A stretch of DNA of 64,000 bases from Croceicoccus estronivorus (GCF_001625325.1 NZ_JRQQ01000002.1:62001-126000), one strand, 5' to 3'. Shown: positions 8,862 to 18,494, numbered from the stretch's first letter. Translations and numbers: made by a program. The notes: generated by a model from the letters alone, not told the origin.

Positions 8862-10838
8862 ATGAGCGACGACCTCTTCGATAAGTTACCCACTGGCGGT
8901 GGCGACTATGATGCTTCCGCGATCGAGGTCCTGGAAGGTCTGGAGCCAGTTCGGCGGCGCCCCGGCATGTACATCGGGGGCACGGACGACCGTGCACTTC
9001 ATCATCTCGCGGCCGAAGTAATCGACAATGCGATGGATGAGGCGGTCGCTGGTCATGCGACACGGATCGAGGTTACTCTTGATGAAGAAAACCGTCTGTC
9101 GGTCACCGACAACGGCAGAGGTATCCCGGTTGATGAACATCCAAAGTTTCCGGGTAAATCGACTTTGGAAGTCATCATGGGCACGCTCCATTCGGGCGGC
9201 AAGTTTTCAGGCAAGGCCTATGCGACATCCGGCGGCCTGCACGGCGTTGGGGTCAGCGTCGTCAATGCCTTGTCCGAACATACTCGTGTCGAGGTTGCCA
9301 GGGATAAACAGCTTTACGCTCAGGAATTTGCGCGCGGGGTAACTCTCGGGCCGTTTCAGAAGCTCGGCACGACGCCCAATCGGCGGGGCACGACCGTAAT
9401 ATTCACGCCGGATCCGGAGATATTCGGTGATCGGCAATTCAAACCGGCCCGCCTGTTCCGCTTGGCGCGTTCAAAGGCATACCTGTTCGCGGGAGTGGAA
9501 ATTCGCTGGAAATGTGCGGAAAGCCTGACCTCTCCCGAGGTTCCTGCTGAGGCCGTATTTCAGTTTCCGGGTGGTCTGGCCGACCATTTGGCCGAGCAAA
9601 TCAGCGGCCGGGAATGCGTAACGAGTCAGCCTTTTTCTGGCAGGCAGGATTTTACTGATGAACAGGGACGCGTGGAGTGGGCCATCGCTTGGCCGCTCTG
9701 GTCGGATGGCTCCACCAGTTGGTACTGCAACACCGTGCCGACACCGGACGGAGGCACGCACGAACAGGGGCTACGCGCCGCACTGACCAAAGGTCTGCGG
9801 GCGTTCGGGGATCTTGTCGGGCAAAAGAAAGCCAAGGACATTTCCGCCGACGATGTCATGGCCGGTGCGGAAGTCATGCTGTCCGTATTCATTCGCGAAC
9901 CGCAATTCCAGAGCCAGACGAAAGATCGGCTGACGTCACCCGAAGCTGCTCGCTTGGTAGAAAATGCGGTGCGGGACCACTTCGATCATTTCCTTGCCGA
10001 CAACATGGAACGTGGCAAGGCTCTGCTCGGGCAGGTCATGGAAAGGATGGACGAACGCCTGCGCCGCAAGGCCGAACGGGAGATCAAGCGCAAGACGGCG
10101 ACCAATGCCAAGAAGCTGCGTTTGCCAGGCAAGCTGACCGACTGTTCCGGCGAAGACGGCGGCGAAACGGAATTGTTCATCGTCGAAGGAGATTCTGCAG
10201 GTGGAAGTGCCAAGCAGGCACGAAATCGCAAAACCCAGGCGATCCTTCCCATTCGGGGCAAGATTCTCAACGTGGCAAGCGCAAGTGCGGACAAGATCCG
10301 CAACAATCAGGAGATTGCGGATCTCGCGCTCGCCATGGGATGCGGCATGCGCAAGGATTGCGATCCGGAGAGCCTGCGGTACGACCGGATCATCATCATG
10401 ACGGATGCCGATGTCGATGGCGCTCATATTGCCACCTTGCTGATGACCTTCTTCTTTCAGGAAATGCCTGAAATCGTCAGGCGGGGGCATCTCTTCCTCG
10501 CTCAGCCACCGCTATACAGGCTCACAGCGGGGAAAGAGAGTGCTTACGCCCGGGATGACGCTCATCGGGTGGAATTGGAAAAAACCGTCTTCAAGGGCAA
10601 GAAAGTCGATGTCGGGCGTTTCAAGGGCCTTGGCGAGATGAATCCGCAGCAACTCCGTGAAACGACAATGAGCCCGGACACCCGGAGCCTGATCCGCATC
10701 ACATTACCGCCTGAATTCGAACAGCGAGCAGCGATAAAGGAGCTGGTCGATCAGTTGATGGGCCGCAATCCGGAACATCGCTTCAACTTCATCCAGAACC
10801 GTGCAGGTGAACTGGATCGCGACCTGATCGACGCCTGA
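8862..10838 (+). CDS. parE: DNA topoisomerase IV subunit B
   Basis: 658 residues from the ATG at 8862 (MSDDLFDKLP); the open frame continues 36 bases upstream without a better start. The GHKL ATPase part has EVIDNAMDEAV, DNGRGIPVD and SGGLHGVGVSVVNAL. The Toprim part has ELFIVEGDSAGGSAKQARNR and the metal site DADVDGAH. The length fits ParE and is shorter than GyrB, which usually exceeds 800. It forms topoisomerase IV with ParC, not seen here, and decatenates daughter chromosomes. Confidence 0.94.
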   Translation: MSDDLFDKLPTGGGDYDASAIEVLEGLEPVRRRPGMYIGGTDDRALHHLAAEVIDNAMDEAVAGHATRIEVTLDEENRLSVTDNGRGIPVDEHPKFPGKSTLEVIMGTLHSGGKFSGKAYATSGGLHGVGVSVVNALSEHTRVEVARDKQLYAQEFARGVTLGPFQKLGTTPNRRGTTVIFTPDPEIFGDRQFKPARLFRLARSKAYLFAGVEIRWKCAESLTSPEVPAEAVFQFPGGLADHLAEQISGRECVTSQPFSGRQDFTDEQGRVEWAIAWPLWSDGSTSWYCNTVPTPDGGTHEQGLRAALTKGLRAFGDLVGQKKAKDISADDVMAGAEVMLSVFIREPQFQSQTKDRLTSPEAARLVENAVRDHFDHFLADNMERGKALLGQVMERMDERLRRKAEREIKRKTATNAKKLRLPGKLTDCSGEDGGETELFIVEGDSAGGSAKQARNRKTQAILPIRGKILNVASASADKIRNNQEIADLALAMGCGMRKDCDPESLRYDRIIIMTDADVDGAHIATLLMTFFFQEMPEIVRRGHLFLAQPPLYRLTAGKESAYARDDAHRVELEKTVFKGKKVDVGRFKGLGEMNPQQLRETTMSPDTRSLIRITLPPEFEQRAAIKELVDQLMGRNPEHRFNFIQNRAGELDRDLIDA

Positions 10839-10862
10839 AAACAGGTGGTTCGGTGTGGGGGC

Positions 10863-10888
10863 GGCAGAGGTGCTATTGCGCCTCTGCC
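10863..10888. terminator. Possible bidirectional terminator hairpin between parE and the TerC gene
   Basis: A perfect 8-bp stem, GGCAGAGG at 10863-10870 and CCTCTGCC at 10881-10888, with a 10-base loop. It sits between convergent genes and covers the last codons of the TerC gene. There is no strong T-run on either side, so this is a structural suggestion only. Confidence 0.35.
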
Positions 10889-11859
10889 TGTTCATCTTTG
10901 CGTGTCTTCCACAGAGACCAGACAACTCCACCAAGTATGAGTGCGAATGTCACACCCAGGCTGAAGGCCGGTGGAACTTTGCCGGTTTCAGTCAGAAAAT
11001 CGCCGATGAATATCTTGGCTCCAATGAATACCAGGACCAAAGCCAACGCATATTTCAGATAGTGGAAGCGGTGCACCATGGCAGCCAGCGCAAAGTAGAG
11101 CGCGCGCAATCCAAGGATTGCCATGATGTTTGACGTATAAACGATGAAGGTGTCCGTGGTGATGGCAAAGATCGCGGGCACTGAATCGACCGCGAACACG
11201 ATATCCGCGATGTTTATGATGACGAGGGCAAGCAGAAGGGGCGTTGCGGCCCACACGATTTTTCCACTCGCTGCATCACGTTCCCGCACCAGGAAACTCG
11301 GGCCATGCAATTTTTGCGTAATTCGCATGTGTCGGGACAGCCAACGCACCAGAACATTGTTTCCTATGTCTGGTTCGTGATCGGCAGCCCATAGCATGCG
11401 GATGCCCGTCACGATCAGGAAAGCGGCAAAGATGTATAGCGTCCAGTAGAACTCCTGGACCAGCGCGGCCCCGGCAGCGATCATGCCCCCGCGCAACACG
11501 ATGACGGCCAGTATCCCCCACAGCAGGGCACGGTACTGATAGCGCCGCGGGATCGCGAAGAAGCCGAATATCAGGGAAATGATAAAGACGTTGTCGATCG
11601 AAAGCGCCTTCTCGATGAAATAGCCGGTGAAGTATTTCATCCCCAGATCCGGCCCTCTCTCGATCCAGACCCACAAACCGAAAACCATCGCAACGGCGAT
11701 ATAAAACGCCGACAGGATCAGGGATTCACGTACGCCCATCTCGCGATCTTCCTTATGAAGAACGCCAAGGTCGAAAGCCGTCAGTGCGATGACGATCATC
11801 CCAAAGGACAACCAGAACCAGGCCGGTGTCCCCAGCCAGTCGGCAGATAGAAATTCCAT
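10873..11859 (-). CDS. TerC/Alx family integral membrane protein
   Basis: 328 residues with about eight hydrophobic segments. Conserved features include FWLSFGMIVIALTAFDLGV, the acidic SIDNVFIISLIFGFF, IADIVFAVDSVPAIFAIT and the TSNIMAILGLRALYF block. These mark the TerC/Alx family, which is linked to manganese export at the inner membrane. The two Asp-containing membrane motifs (SIDN and AVDSVPA) are the likely cation site. No ter tellurite genes are nearby, so a general metal-efflux role is more likely than tellurite resistance. Convergent with parE. Confidence 0.92.
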   Translation of the reverse strand: MEFLSADWLGTPAWFWLSFGMIVIALTAFDLGVLHKEDREMGVRESLILSAFYIAVAMVFGLWVWIERGPDLGMKYFTGYFIEKALSIDNVFIISLIFGFFAIPRRYQYRALLWGILAVIVLRGGMIAAGAALVQEFYWTLYIFAAFLIVTGIRMLWAADHEPDIGNNVLVRWLSRHMRITQKLHGPSFLVRERDAASGKIVWAATPLLLALVIINIADIVFAVDSVPAIFAITTDTFIVYTSNIMAILGLRALYFALAAMVHRFHYLKYALALVLVFIGAKIFIGDFLTETGKVPPAFSLGVTFALILGGVVWSLWKTRKDEQAEAQ

Positions 11860-11934
11860 TTAACGGATCTCGCAAGAAGGAAAGCTGAGAACTGAGGCTC
11901 CCGCAGAAAAGATCGGCCTCGATATGCCTGCAGT

Positions 11935-12132
11935 TTAGCGGCTTGGGCTATCGCAATGTCTTAATCCGCGATGATCCCGGGTCAGACGCCGCAAGCGATT
12001 CTCGACAGTGAGCTTGAGAGCCTTCAATCGCATGATCTTTAATCTGTCCGAAAAACTGCGGGGTCGGATACGACGCAGCATTTCATCCAGCTTCTGGCGC
12101 CGCTCCATAAGGCGGAATATGGAATTGGACAT
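11935..12132 (-). CDS. Small basic protein, DUF465/YdcH-like
   Basis: 65 residues from MSNSIFRL. The pattern RRQKLDEMLRRI ... RLKALKLTVENRLRRL resembles the helical hairpin of DUF465 (YdcH) proteins, in which KLD and LKxxKLxLKD are the recognisable parts. No function is established for the family. It is monocistronic, 75 bases upstream of the TerC gene on the same strand. The assignment is from pattern, not a search. Confidence 0.55.
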   Translation of the reverse strand: MSNSIFRLMERRQKLDEMLRRIRPRSFSDRLKIMRLKALKLTVENRLRRLTRDHRGLRHCDSPSR

Positions 12133-12457
12133 CGGCAACACTCCCTATCGAAACGATGTTGACGTTCGATCGGATGTGCCGAGCCTAAGCCTTGAGGGGA
12201 TGAGGTGGGCAAAACCCGGACCCAGGCATCGGCAACATCCGATGCGGTCCGACATCACGCGACACATTGCCCTAAGGGGCCAAAGTGCCGCGCCAGAGGG
12301 GCCCGGTCCGCTGTTGGAATATGACTTGGCCCGAGAGAGGTTTCAAGAGTGCCTGGCGCAATTATTTTGATCTTGGGAGGTAAACATGCGCAACCTTGCC
12401 CTTTGCATTGGTCCAACCTAGGCAAGACACACTCTTCCATTCGGACAGGATATCCGC
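12133..12457. other. Intergenic region upstream of the MoxR gene with a possible leader peptide ORF
   Basis: 325 bases without an established gene. Near its right end a very short frame, MRNLALCIGPT-stop at 12386-12421, is preceded by a strong ribosome-binding sequence GGGAGG (12375-12380). Its stop is 36 bases before the MoxR start. It could be a regulatory leader peptide. No attenuator hairpins or repeated codons that would settle this were recognised, and the remainder shows nothing identifiable. Confidence 0.3.
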
Positions 12458-13306
12458 ATGACGCAACGCTTTGAAGGCACACAGAACTACATCGCGACCG
12501 ATGATCTCAAAGTTGCAGTGAATGCCGCAGTAACTCTACGCCGCCCCCTGCTCGTGAAAGGGGAACCTGGTACCGGCAAGACCGTGCTGGCGCAGGAAAT
12601 CGCGAAAGCGATCAGCGCGCCATTGATCGAGTGGAATGTCAAATCCACGACGAAGGCTCAGCAAGGGTTGTATGAATATGACGCGGTTGCCCGCCTGCGC
12701 GACGGTCAGTTGGGTGATGAGCGGGTCCATGACATCCGCAATTACATCAAGAAGGGTAAACTGTGGGAGGCGTTCACTGCCCCTCAGCTTCCAGTTCTGC
12801 TGATCGACGAGATCGACAAGGCCGATATCGAATTTCCCAACGACCTTTTGCAGGAACTCGATCGCATGAGTTTCGATGTATATGAAACTCAGGAACGGAT
12901 CGAAGCAAAAGAACGCCCGATTGTCGTCATCACATCGAACAATGAGAAGGAATTGCCGGATGCGTTCCTTCGTCGTTGTTTCTTCCACTATATCAAGTTT
13001 CCCGATCCGGACACTATGCGCGACATTGTGGAGGTCCATTTTCCCGGCATTCAGAAGCAGCTCGTTACCAAGGCAATGGAAATGTTCTACGAACTGCGCG
13101 AAGTTCCCGGCCTCAAGAAGAAGCCGAGCACTTCGGAACTGCTGGACTGGCTCAAGCTGCTGATGGTCGAGGACATGCCGCTGGACATTCTTCAGAACCG
13201 TGATCCGACCAAGGCCATCCCGCCATTACATGGTGCATTGCTGAAGAACGAACAGGATGTGATGATGTTCGAACGGCTAGCGTTCATGGCCCGTGGGAAA
13301 CGCTGA
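12458..13306 (+). CDS. MoxR-family AAA+ ATPase
   Basis: 282 residues. Walker A is GEPGTGKT at 35-42, Walker B is VLLIDEIDKAD near 108-118, and sensor 1 is VITSNNEKELPDAFLRRCFF. MoxR ATPases act as chaperones that mature metalloenzymes or complexes together with a von Willebrand (VWA) partner. Such a partner, CoxE-like, is encoded 0.4 kb downstream, so this is a CoxD-type MoxR/VWA pair. No molybdenum hydroxylase genes are in view, so the client is unknown. Confidence 0.9.
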   Translation: MTQRFEGTQNYIATDDLKVAVNAAVTLRRPLLVKGEPGTGKTVLAQEIAKAISAPLIEWNVKSTTKAQQGLYEYDAVARLRDGQLGDERVHDIRNYIKKGKLWEAFTAPQLPVLLIDEIDKADIEFPNDLLQELDRMSFDVYETQERIEAKERPIVVITSNNEKELPDAFLRRCFFHYIKFPDPDTMRDIVEVHFPGIQKQLVTKAMEMFYELREVPGLKKKPSTSELLDWLKLLMVEDMPLDILQNRDPTKAIPPLHGALLKNEQDVMMFERLAFMARGKR

Positions 13307-13308
13307 CC

Positions 13309-13743
13309 ATGACAGCACCCTATTCCGGTCGATGCGCCTGTGGGCAGATCACTCTCACAATAGCAGGCGAAACACTCGGCACTCGCCAATGCTGGTGTCG
13401 CCAGTGCCAGAAAATTGCCGCTGGAGGACCGACACACAACGCCGTTTTTCGCAGCGAGGACGTGGAAGTCCAAGGCGTTCTGGCCACGGCGGCATGGACT
13501 GCAGCCAGTGGGAATACGCTCACATTTTCGTTTTGCCCATCTTGCGGCACGCAAGTGTATGGGCAAAGCTCGGCGAGAATGCATCTTAAAACCGTCCGGT
13601 TCGGGGTGATCGACGAACCACACGGCCTTAAGCCTCAAATGGTAATCTGGACTGCGGATGCGCCTGAGTGGGCTGTGATTGATCCTGCGCTGGAGCGGTT
13701 TGAAGGCCAGCCGCCAAACCCGGCTCCAGCACCGAAGGATTGA
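13309..13743 (+). CDS. GFA family protein (glutathione-dependent formaldehyde-activating enzyme-like)
   Basis: 144 residues. The zinc ligands of the GFA fold are visible: C9xC11G near the start, C28xCxxC33 and a late CPSCG (about 75-79). The founding member was proposed to speed formaldehyde addition to glutathione, but most GFA proteins are uncharacterised. It starts 2 bases after the MoxR gene and ends 4 bases before the VWA gene, so it is embedded in that operon. Confidence 0.88.
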   Translation: MTAPYSGRCACGQITLTIAGETLGTRQCWCRQCQKIAAGGPTHNAVFRSEDVEVQGVLATAAWTAASGNTLTFSFCPSCGTQVYGQSSARMHLKTVRFGVIDEPHGLKPQMVIWTADAPEWAVIDPALERFEGQPPNPAPAPKD

Positions 13744-13747
13744 TCGC

Positions 13748-14929
13748 GTGTTCCTGAATTTTCTGGACGAATTGCGCGCGGCGGGAATCCCGGCCAGCCT
13801 CAAAGAACACCTGCTTCTGTTGGAAGCTCTGGATCGCGAAGTCATCGAGCAGACACCAGAGGCGTTCTATTACCTGTCGCGCGCGACCTATGTGAAGGAC
13901 GAAGGACTGCTGGATCGTTTCGATCAGGTGTTCCAAAAAGTCTTTAAAGGCGTGCTGACGGACTACGGGCAGCAGCCTGTCGATATTCCTGAAGACTGGC
14001 TCAAGGCGCTTGCGGAAAAGTTCCTGAGTCCTGAAGAAATGGAAAAGATCGAATCCCTGGGTAGCTGGGATGAGATCATGGAAACGCTCAAGAAGCGGCT
14101 TGAGGAGCAACAGGGTCGACACCAGGGCGGCAACAAGTGGATCGGTACCGGGGGCACCTCTCCATTCGGAAACGGGGGATACAACCCTGAAGGTGTGAGG
14201 ATCGGCGGGGAAAGCAGACACAAACGCGCCATCAAGGTTTGGGAAAAGCGGGAATTTGCCAATCTCGACAACACTCGAGAACTGGGGACGCGCAATATCA
14301 AGGTTGCGCTACGCCGGCTGCGGCGGTTCGCTCGGGAAGGTGCGGCAGAAGAACTGGACCTTGACGCCACCATTCGTGGCACAGCACGGCAGGGCTTCCT
14401 TGACATTCGCATGCGCCCGGAGCGGCATAACGCGGTCAAGGTCCTGCTGTTTCTTGATGTCGGCGGCTCGATGGATCCGTATATCCGCATGGTCGAAGAG
14501 TTGTTCAGTGCAGCAACCACCGAATTCAAAAACCTTGAGTTCTTCTACTTTCACAATTGCCTCTATGAAGGCGTGTGGAAAGACAACCATCGCCGCTGGC
14601 AAGACCGAACTCCCACATGGGATGTCCTGCATAAATACGGCCACGATTATAAGGTGCTTTTCGTAGGCGATGCGGCGATGAGCCCATACGAAATCACGCA
14701 TCCGGGCGGCTCGGTCGAATATATGAACGAGGAACCGGGTGCAGTCTGGCTCGAGCGTGTGCTGCACACCTATCCCGCAACTGTATGGCTCAACCCGGTC
14801 AAGCAGGATATCTGGAGCTATAGTCAGTCGACAACGATGATCCGGCAGTTATTCGGGGAAAGGATGTACCCCCTCACTCTCGGCGGTCTTGACGATGCGA
14901 TGCGCGAACTCACGCGCAAAAAGCACTAA
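13748..14929 (+). CDS. VWA domain protein, CoxE-like partner of MoxR
   Basis: 393 residues from the GTG at 13748; the reading frame extends further upstream but only inside the GFA gene. The C-terminal VWA domain carries a MIDAS-like loop in LLFLDVGGSMDPYIRM (about residues 236-251), where the usual DxSxS reads DVGGS. A glycine-rich linker (GTGGTSPFGNGGYNPEG) precedes it. These proteins pair with MoxR ATPases; here both lie in one operon with a GFA gene between. The client is unknown. Confidence 0.88.
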   Translation: MFLNFLDELRAAGIPASLKEHLLLLEALDREVIEQTPEAFYYLSRATYVKDEGLLDRFDQVFQKVFKGVLTDYGQQPVDIPEDWLKALAEKFLSPEEMEKIESLGSWDEIMETLKKRLEEQQGRHQGGNKWIGTGGTSPFGNGGYNPEGVRIGGESRHKRAIKVWEKREFANLDNTRELGTRNIKVALRRLRRFAREGAAEELDLDATIRGTARQGFLDIRMRPERHNAVKVLLFLDVGGSMDPYIRMVEELFSAATTEFKNLEFFYFHNCLYEGVWKDNHRRWQDRTPTWDVLHKYGHDYKVLFVGDAAMSPYEITHPGGSVEYMNEEPGAVWLERVLHTYPATVWLNPVKQDIWSYSQSTTMIRQLFGERMYPLTLGGLDDAMRELTRKKH

Positions 14930-14936
14930 TCAATCC

Positions 14937-16142
14937 TCAAGGATAAAGCAGGAAATGCCGGGATTCGTCTTCCCAGCGTTGTTCATCGGCACCTGCCAGC
15001 CTGTCGAGATCTCCGGGTGTGGTCTCGGTATCGTCTACCCATTCGCGCAAGCCTGGGCCGCCATTGATTACATCGATGGCGAGCCTGTCAAACTCATATT
15101 CATAAGGGAAATCACGCCAGAGCTTGTAATCGGGATATAGATTGCGAATGCCCTTGAACGCCAAGGCTTGCAGGCGCCATGGCTGAAACGCCTGATGCTC
15201 ATAAAATCGGCCCTCGGCATGGATCATCAGGGCATTGCAGAGCCGCCCTTGATGTTTATGGAATGTCGGTTCGAACCAGCAAGGCCTGATTGCGCAACCG
15301 GTCAGCCAATCTGGTGCCAAACGCTCCATTTCACGCAGCACAGCAGTGGCGTCGATATCCGGAGCTCCAAATAGCACTTCCAGCGGACGGGTTGTCCCTC
15401 TCCCCTCGCTTAAAGTCGTGCCTTCCAGCATGACCGTACCGGCGTAGGATCGCGCCATGTTGAGATTGGCGGCGTTGGGACTTGGGTTGATCCAGATGCG
15501 GCTGTCCGGCCATCCAAAACCGGGCGCTGTATCAGGATGCCAGCCTTCCATACCAATCACCCGATAATCGACGTCCAGCTTGAAATGCCGAATGAACCAG
15601 TGCCCCATTTCGCCCATCGTCAGTCCGTGGCGCATCGTCATCGGCCCTGCCCCAACGAAACTTTCCTGTCCGGCGAGCAACAACGTCCCTTCAACGGGAC
15701 GTCCTGCCGGATTGGGGCGATCGAGTACCCACACGGCTTTACCCCGATCCGCTGCGGCTTCCAGCAGATAGAGCAGCGTAGTTACGAACGTATATATCCG
15801 GCATCCCAGATCCTGCAGATCGAACAGGAACACATCTGCCGTGTCCATCATCGCAGCGGTCGGTCGCCGTACCTGGCCATAAAGGCTGAATACCGGAATC
15901 CCATAGGCTGGATCCAGCTCATCTGCCGTTTCGACCATATTATCCTGCTTGTCGCCCTTGAGGCCATGCTGCGGCCCCAACGCCGCTGTCAGCGTCACAT
16001 CCGGACAGGCTGCGAGAGCGTCGAGAGAATGAACGAGGTCTGCCGTAACCGATGCGGGATGTGCGATCAGTGCGACCCGCTTACCGGCCAGGGGCTTGCG
16101 CAGCTCAGGATTGGCGAGAAGACAGTCTATGCCGAATTTCAT
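14937..16142 (-). CDS. DUF1343 / NamZ-like exo-beta-N-acetylmuramidase
   Basis: 401 residues from the ATG at 16142 (MKFGIDCLLANPE). Family blocks include GKRVALIAHPASVT, LGPQHGLKGDKQDNM, PVFSLYGQVRRPT, LFDLQDLGCRIYTFVTTL and LEGTTLSEGRGTTRPLE. NamZ-type enzymes cleave N-acetylmuramic acid from peptidoglycan fragments in cell-wall recycling. No signal peptide is obvious, unlike the secreted NamZ of Bacillus, so the protein may work on imported muropeptides or simply lack a detectable signal. Its start overlaps the stop of the DOMON-like gene. Confidence 0.88.
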   Translation of the reverse strand: MKFGIDCLLANPELRKPLAGKRVALIAHPASVTADLVHSLDALAACPDVTLTAALGPQHGLKGDKQDNMVETADELDPAYGIPVFSLYGQVRRPTAAMMDTADVFLFDLQDLGCRIYTFVTTLLYLLEAAADRGKAVWVLDRPNPAGRPVEGTLLLAGQESFVGAGPMTMRHGLTMGEMGHWFIRHFKLDVDYRVIGMEGWHPDTAPGFGWPDSRIWINPSPNAANLNMARSYAGTVMLEGTTLSEGRGTTRPLEVLFGAPDIDATAVLREMERLAPDWLTGCAIRPCWFEPTFHKHQGRLCNALMIHAEGRFYEHQAFQPWRLQALAFKGIRNLYPDYKLWRDFPYEYEFDRLAIDVINGGPGLREWVDDTETTPGDLDRLAGADEQRWEDESRHFLLYP

Positions 16143-16678
16143 ACGGGTTGCGGTGCCGGAAGCTCGGCAATGAAGCAAGCGGGATCATGAAAGTCTGGCT
16201 GGCCCGGTGGATGGGCCAAAGCCCAGAAGCTCTTTATGCCGTCCTGCTCTTCTATCACGGCGCTCAGTCCGGCTTGAGTTCCACCACATTCCATGGGCAG
16301 TCTCGGTATTTTTGCGGTCAAGACAAAGATGCGTTCTCCCGTCTGGTGATCGATTTGGGGAGAATCGGATAGGTCGAGATTGCTTGTGCCGGATCGATAA
16401 CCGTCGAAACGATAGGCAGCCCAACGCTGGGATGGCGAAAAGTTGAATTCACAATAGGCGTCACCCTGGCCGCGCACGAACAGTTCGAAGCAGGTGGTTT
16501 TCCAAAGATCATCGGCTCTGCCTGAGCCAGAGTATGGAGGTAGAACGAGACGCATGCATCCTGCGACCCGCCACCTCAGAAGCAATCCTCCCTTTGCATC
16601 TGAAGAAATACTGACGTTGACGCTTTCAACCGCGGCCGGTGGCGTGTCCGGATGGCAGATCAGCCTATGCGTTCCCAA
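16139..16678 (-). CDS. DOMON-like domain protein
   Basis: 179 residues. The beta-rich pattern LLLRWRVAG ... DDLWKTTCFELFVRGQGDAYCEFNFSPS ... WAAYRFDGYR matches the DOMON-like group often found beside DUF1343 genes. DOMON folds bind sugars or heme; a sugar-binding role beside a muramidase is plausible but inferred. ATGA overlap with the NamZ-like gene implies coupled translation. Confidence 0.75.
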   Translation of the reverse strand: MGTHRLICHPDTPPAAVESVNVSISSDAKGGLLLRWRVAGCMRLVLPPYSGSGRADDLWKTTCFELFVRGQGDAYCEFNFSPSQRWAAYRFDGYRSGTSNLDLSDSPQIDHQTGERIFVLTAKIPRLPMECGGTQAGLSAVIEEQDGIKSFWALAHPPGQPDFHDPACFIAELPAPQPV

Positions 16679-16709
16679 GCGCGTTTCTCCGTGCTAGGCG
16701 CGCGCCGAA

Positions 16710-17945
16710 ATGACACGCGCCATGACTTATCAATCGACTTTGCTCCGCTTGCTGGACGAGCGCGGCTACATTCATCAGCTTACCGATGCCGAGGGGCTCG
16801 ATACACTTGCTCAGGAGCAGGTCATCCCCGGCTATATCGGTTTCGATGCGACCGCACCATCTCTGCACATCGGCAGTCTTGTGCAAATCATGATGCTGCG
16901 GCGTTTACAGCAAGCCGGGCACAAGCCGATTGTCCTGATGGGCGGTGGGACCACGCGGATCGGAGATCCGACCGGTCGCGATGAAAGTCGCAAAATGTTG
17001 AGTGACGAGACGATCGAGGACAACATTGCCTCCATCCGCAAGATCTTCTCGCGCCTGCTGACCTTTGGCGATGGCCCCACGGACGCGGTGATGGTCAACA
17101 ACCACGACTGGTTGGGGCAGTTGGGCTACATCGAATTGCTGCAGGAAGTGGGGACGCATTTCACCGTAAATCGGATGCTGACATTCGACTCGGTTAAATT
17201 GCGGCTCGATCGTGAACAGCCCATGACCTTCCTCGAATTCAACTACATGATCTTGCAAGGCTATGATTTCCGCCATCTAGCCAAGGACATGGGCGTGCGC
17301 TTGCAGATGGGCGGATCCGATCAGTGGGGCAATATCATCAACGGGATCGAATTGACCCGGCGGATGGATGGACAAGAAGTGTTTGGTCTGACCACGCCTC
17401 TACTGACCACCGCCGATGGCGCGAAGATGGGAAAGACGGCGGCCGGTGCTGTCTGGCTGAATGAGGATGCACTGCCAGCTTATGATTTCTGGCAATACTG
17501 GCGCAATTGCGATGATCGCGACGTGGGCCGGTTCCTCCGTCTCTTCACTGACCTGCCGCTCGATGAAATCACCCGGCTCGAACAGTTGGAAGGCAGCGAA
17601 ATCAACGCCGCCAAGGTAGTGCTCGCAAACGAGGTGACGGCGCTTTGTCGTGGTGAGGACGCCGCGAAAGCTTCCGAAGCTACGGCAGCTGCGACTTTCG
17701 CTGGCGGCGGAGTGGGCTCTGCACTCCCGGAACTCTCGCTTCCTAAAGAAGGCATCGGTTTGATTGACGCGCTTGTCGGCATTGGTTTTGCAGCCAGCCG
17801 GGGGGAGGCCAAACGCCTGATCGCAGGCGGTGGAGCCAAACTGGATGGCGAATCTGTCAAGGATGAAGGCTACGTTATTGCCGGCGGTGCCGAGGTGCGG
17901 ATCTCCGCCGGAAAAAAGAAACACGGCGTGTTACGGCCTGCCTGA
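16710..17945 (+). CDS. tyrS: Tyrosine--tRNA ligase
   Basis: 411 residues, full length for a bacterial class Ic synthetase. The HIGH motif is HIGS in [12 protein letters not shown], and the KMSKS motif is KMGKT in [17 protein letters not shown] is present for tyrosine and ATP binding, and a C-terminal S4-like domain ends with [21 protein letters not shown]. It charges tRNA-Tyr. Divergent from the DOMON-like gene. An alternative in-frame ATG at 16722 exists. Confidence 0.96.
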   Translation: MTRAMTYQSTLLRLLDERGYIHQLTDAEGLDTLAQEQVIPGYIGFDATAPSLHIGSLVQIMMLRRLQQAGHKPIVLMGGGTTRIGDPTGRDESRKMLSDETIEDNIASIRKIFSRLLTFGDGPTDAVMVNNHDWLGQLGYIELLQEVGTHFTVNRMLTFDSVKLRLDREQPMTFLEFNYMILQGYDFRHLAKDMGVRLQMGGSDQWGNIINGIELTRRMDGQEVFGLTTPLLTTADGAKMGKTAAGAVWLNEDALPAYDFWQYWRNCDDRDVGRFLRLFTDLPLDEITRLEQLEGSEINAAKVVLANEVTALCRGEDAAKASEATAAATFAGGGVGSALPELSLPKEGIGLIDALVGIGFAASRGEAKRLIAGGGAKLDGESVKDEGYVIAGGAEVRISAGKKKHGVLRPA

Positions 17946-17993
17946 GTAAATGCCGTAGAGGGCATTTACCAATTCGCAGCCAATTGCCGCCAT

Positions 17994-18371
17994 ATGGGCT
18001 TCCACACTACAGGAATGGAGGCATTGGCGAACGTGACTGGAGGAGCTCAACTTTCCGTCCCGGAACTGCGCCGCGCGGCGCGCCATCCGGTGGATTTTCC
18101 CGTGATTGCGGAACACCGCGACCATGGGGATATACCGATGCACGTCGCCAATATCTCGGCGCAGGGATTCATGATCGATAATGCGGGCGATCTCGCTCGC
18201 GGTGATCGCGTCTTGCTTCGGCTGCCCCTGATAGGCCGCATTGAGGCTTACTGCATCTGGATACGCGAAACCCGGGCCGGATTTCAGTTTGAGCGCCTTA
18301 TCCGCCTCGACGATTTCATGAAGATGATCGACGATATCCAGCCCAACCCCAAGTTGCGCCGCTCCCGCTAA
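17994..18371 (+). CDS. PilZ domain protein
   Basis: 125 residues. The c-di-GMP-binding signature appears as RRAAR (RxxxR) near residues 26-30 followed by VANISAQGFMI (D/NxSxxG) near 51-61, in a small beta-barrel protein. It probably senses cyclic di-GMP, though no output domain is present. It is 48 bases after tyrS. The start is uncertain because an internal ATG at 18015 is also possible. Confidence 0.8.
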   Translation: MGFHTTGMEALANVTGGAQLSVPELRRAARHPVDFPVIAEHRDHGDIPMHVANISAQGFMIDNAGDLARGDRVLLRLPLIGRIEAYCIWIRETRAGFQFERLIRLDDFMKMIDDIQPNPKLRRSR

Positions 18372-18494
18372 GGCCCGCACTTGCGTGCTCAATAAGTTCA
18401 TTGGGTGTTGGCCCAACGTAGCTCTTGGCACAAGTTTGATAGTGTAGCGCCGTGGGCGCTTGGCAAGAGCTTCCGCACCTGCCATGGCCATGCT

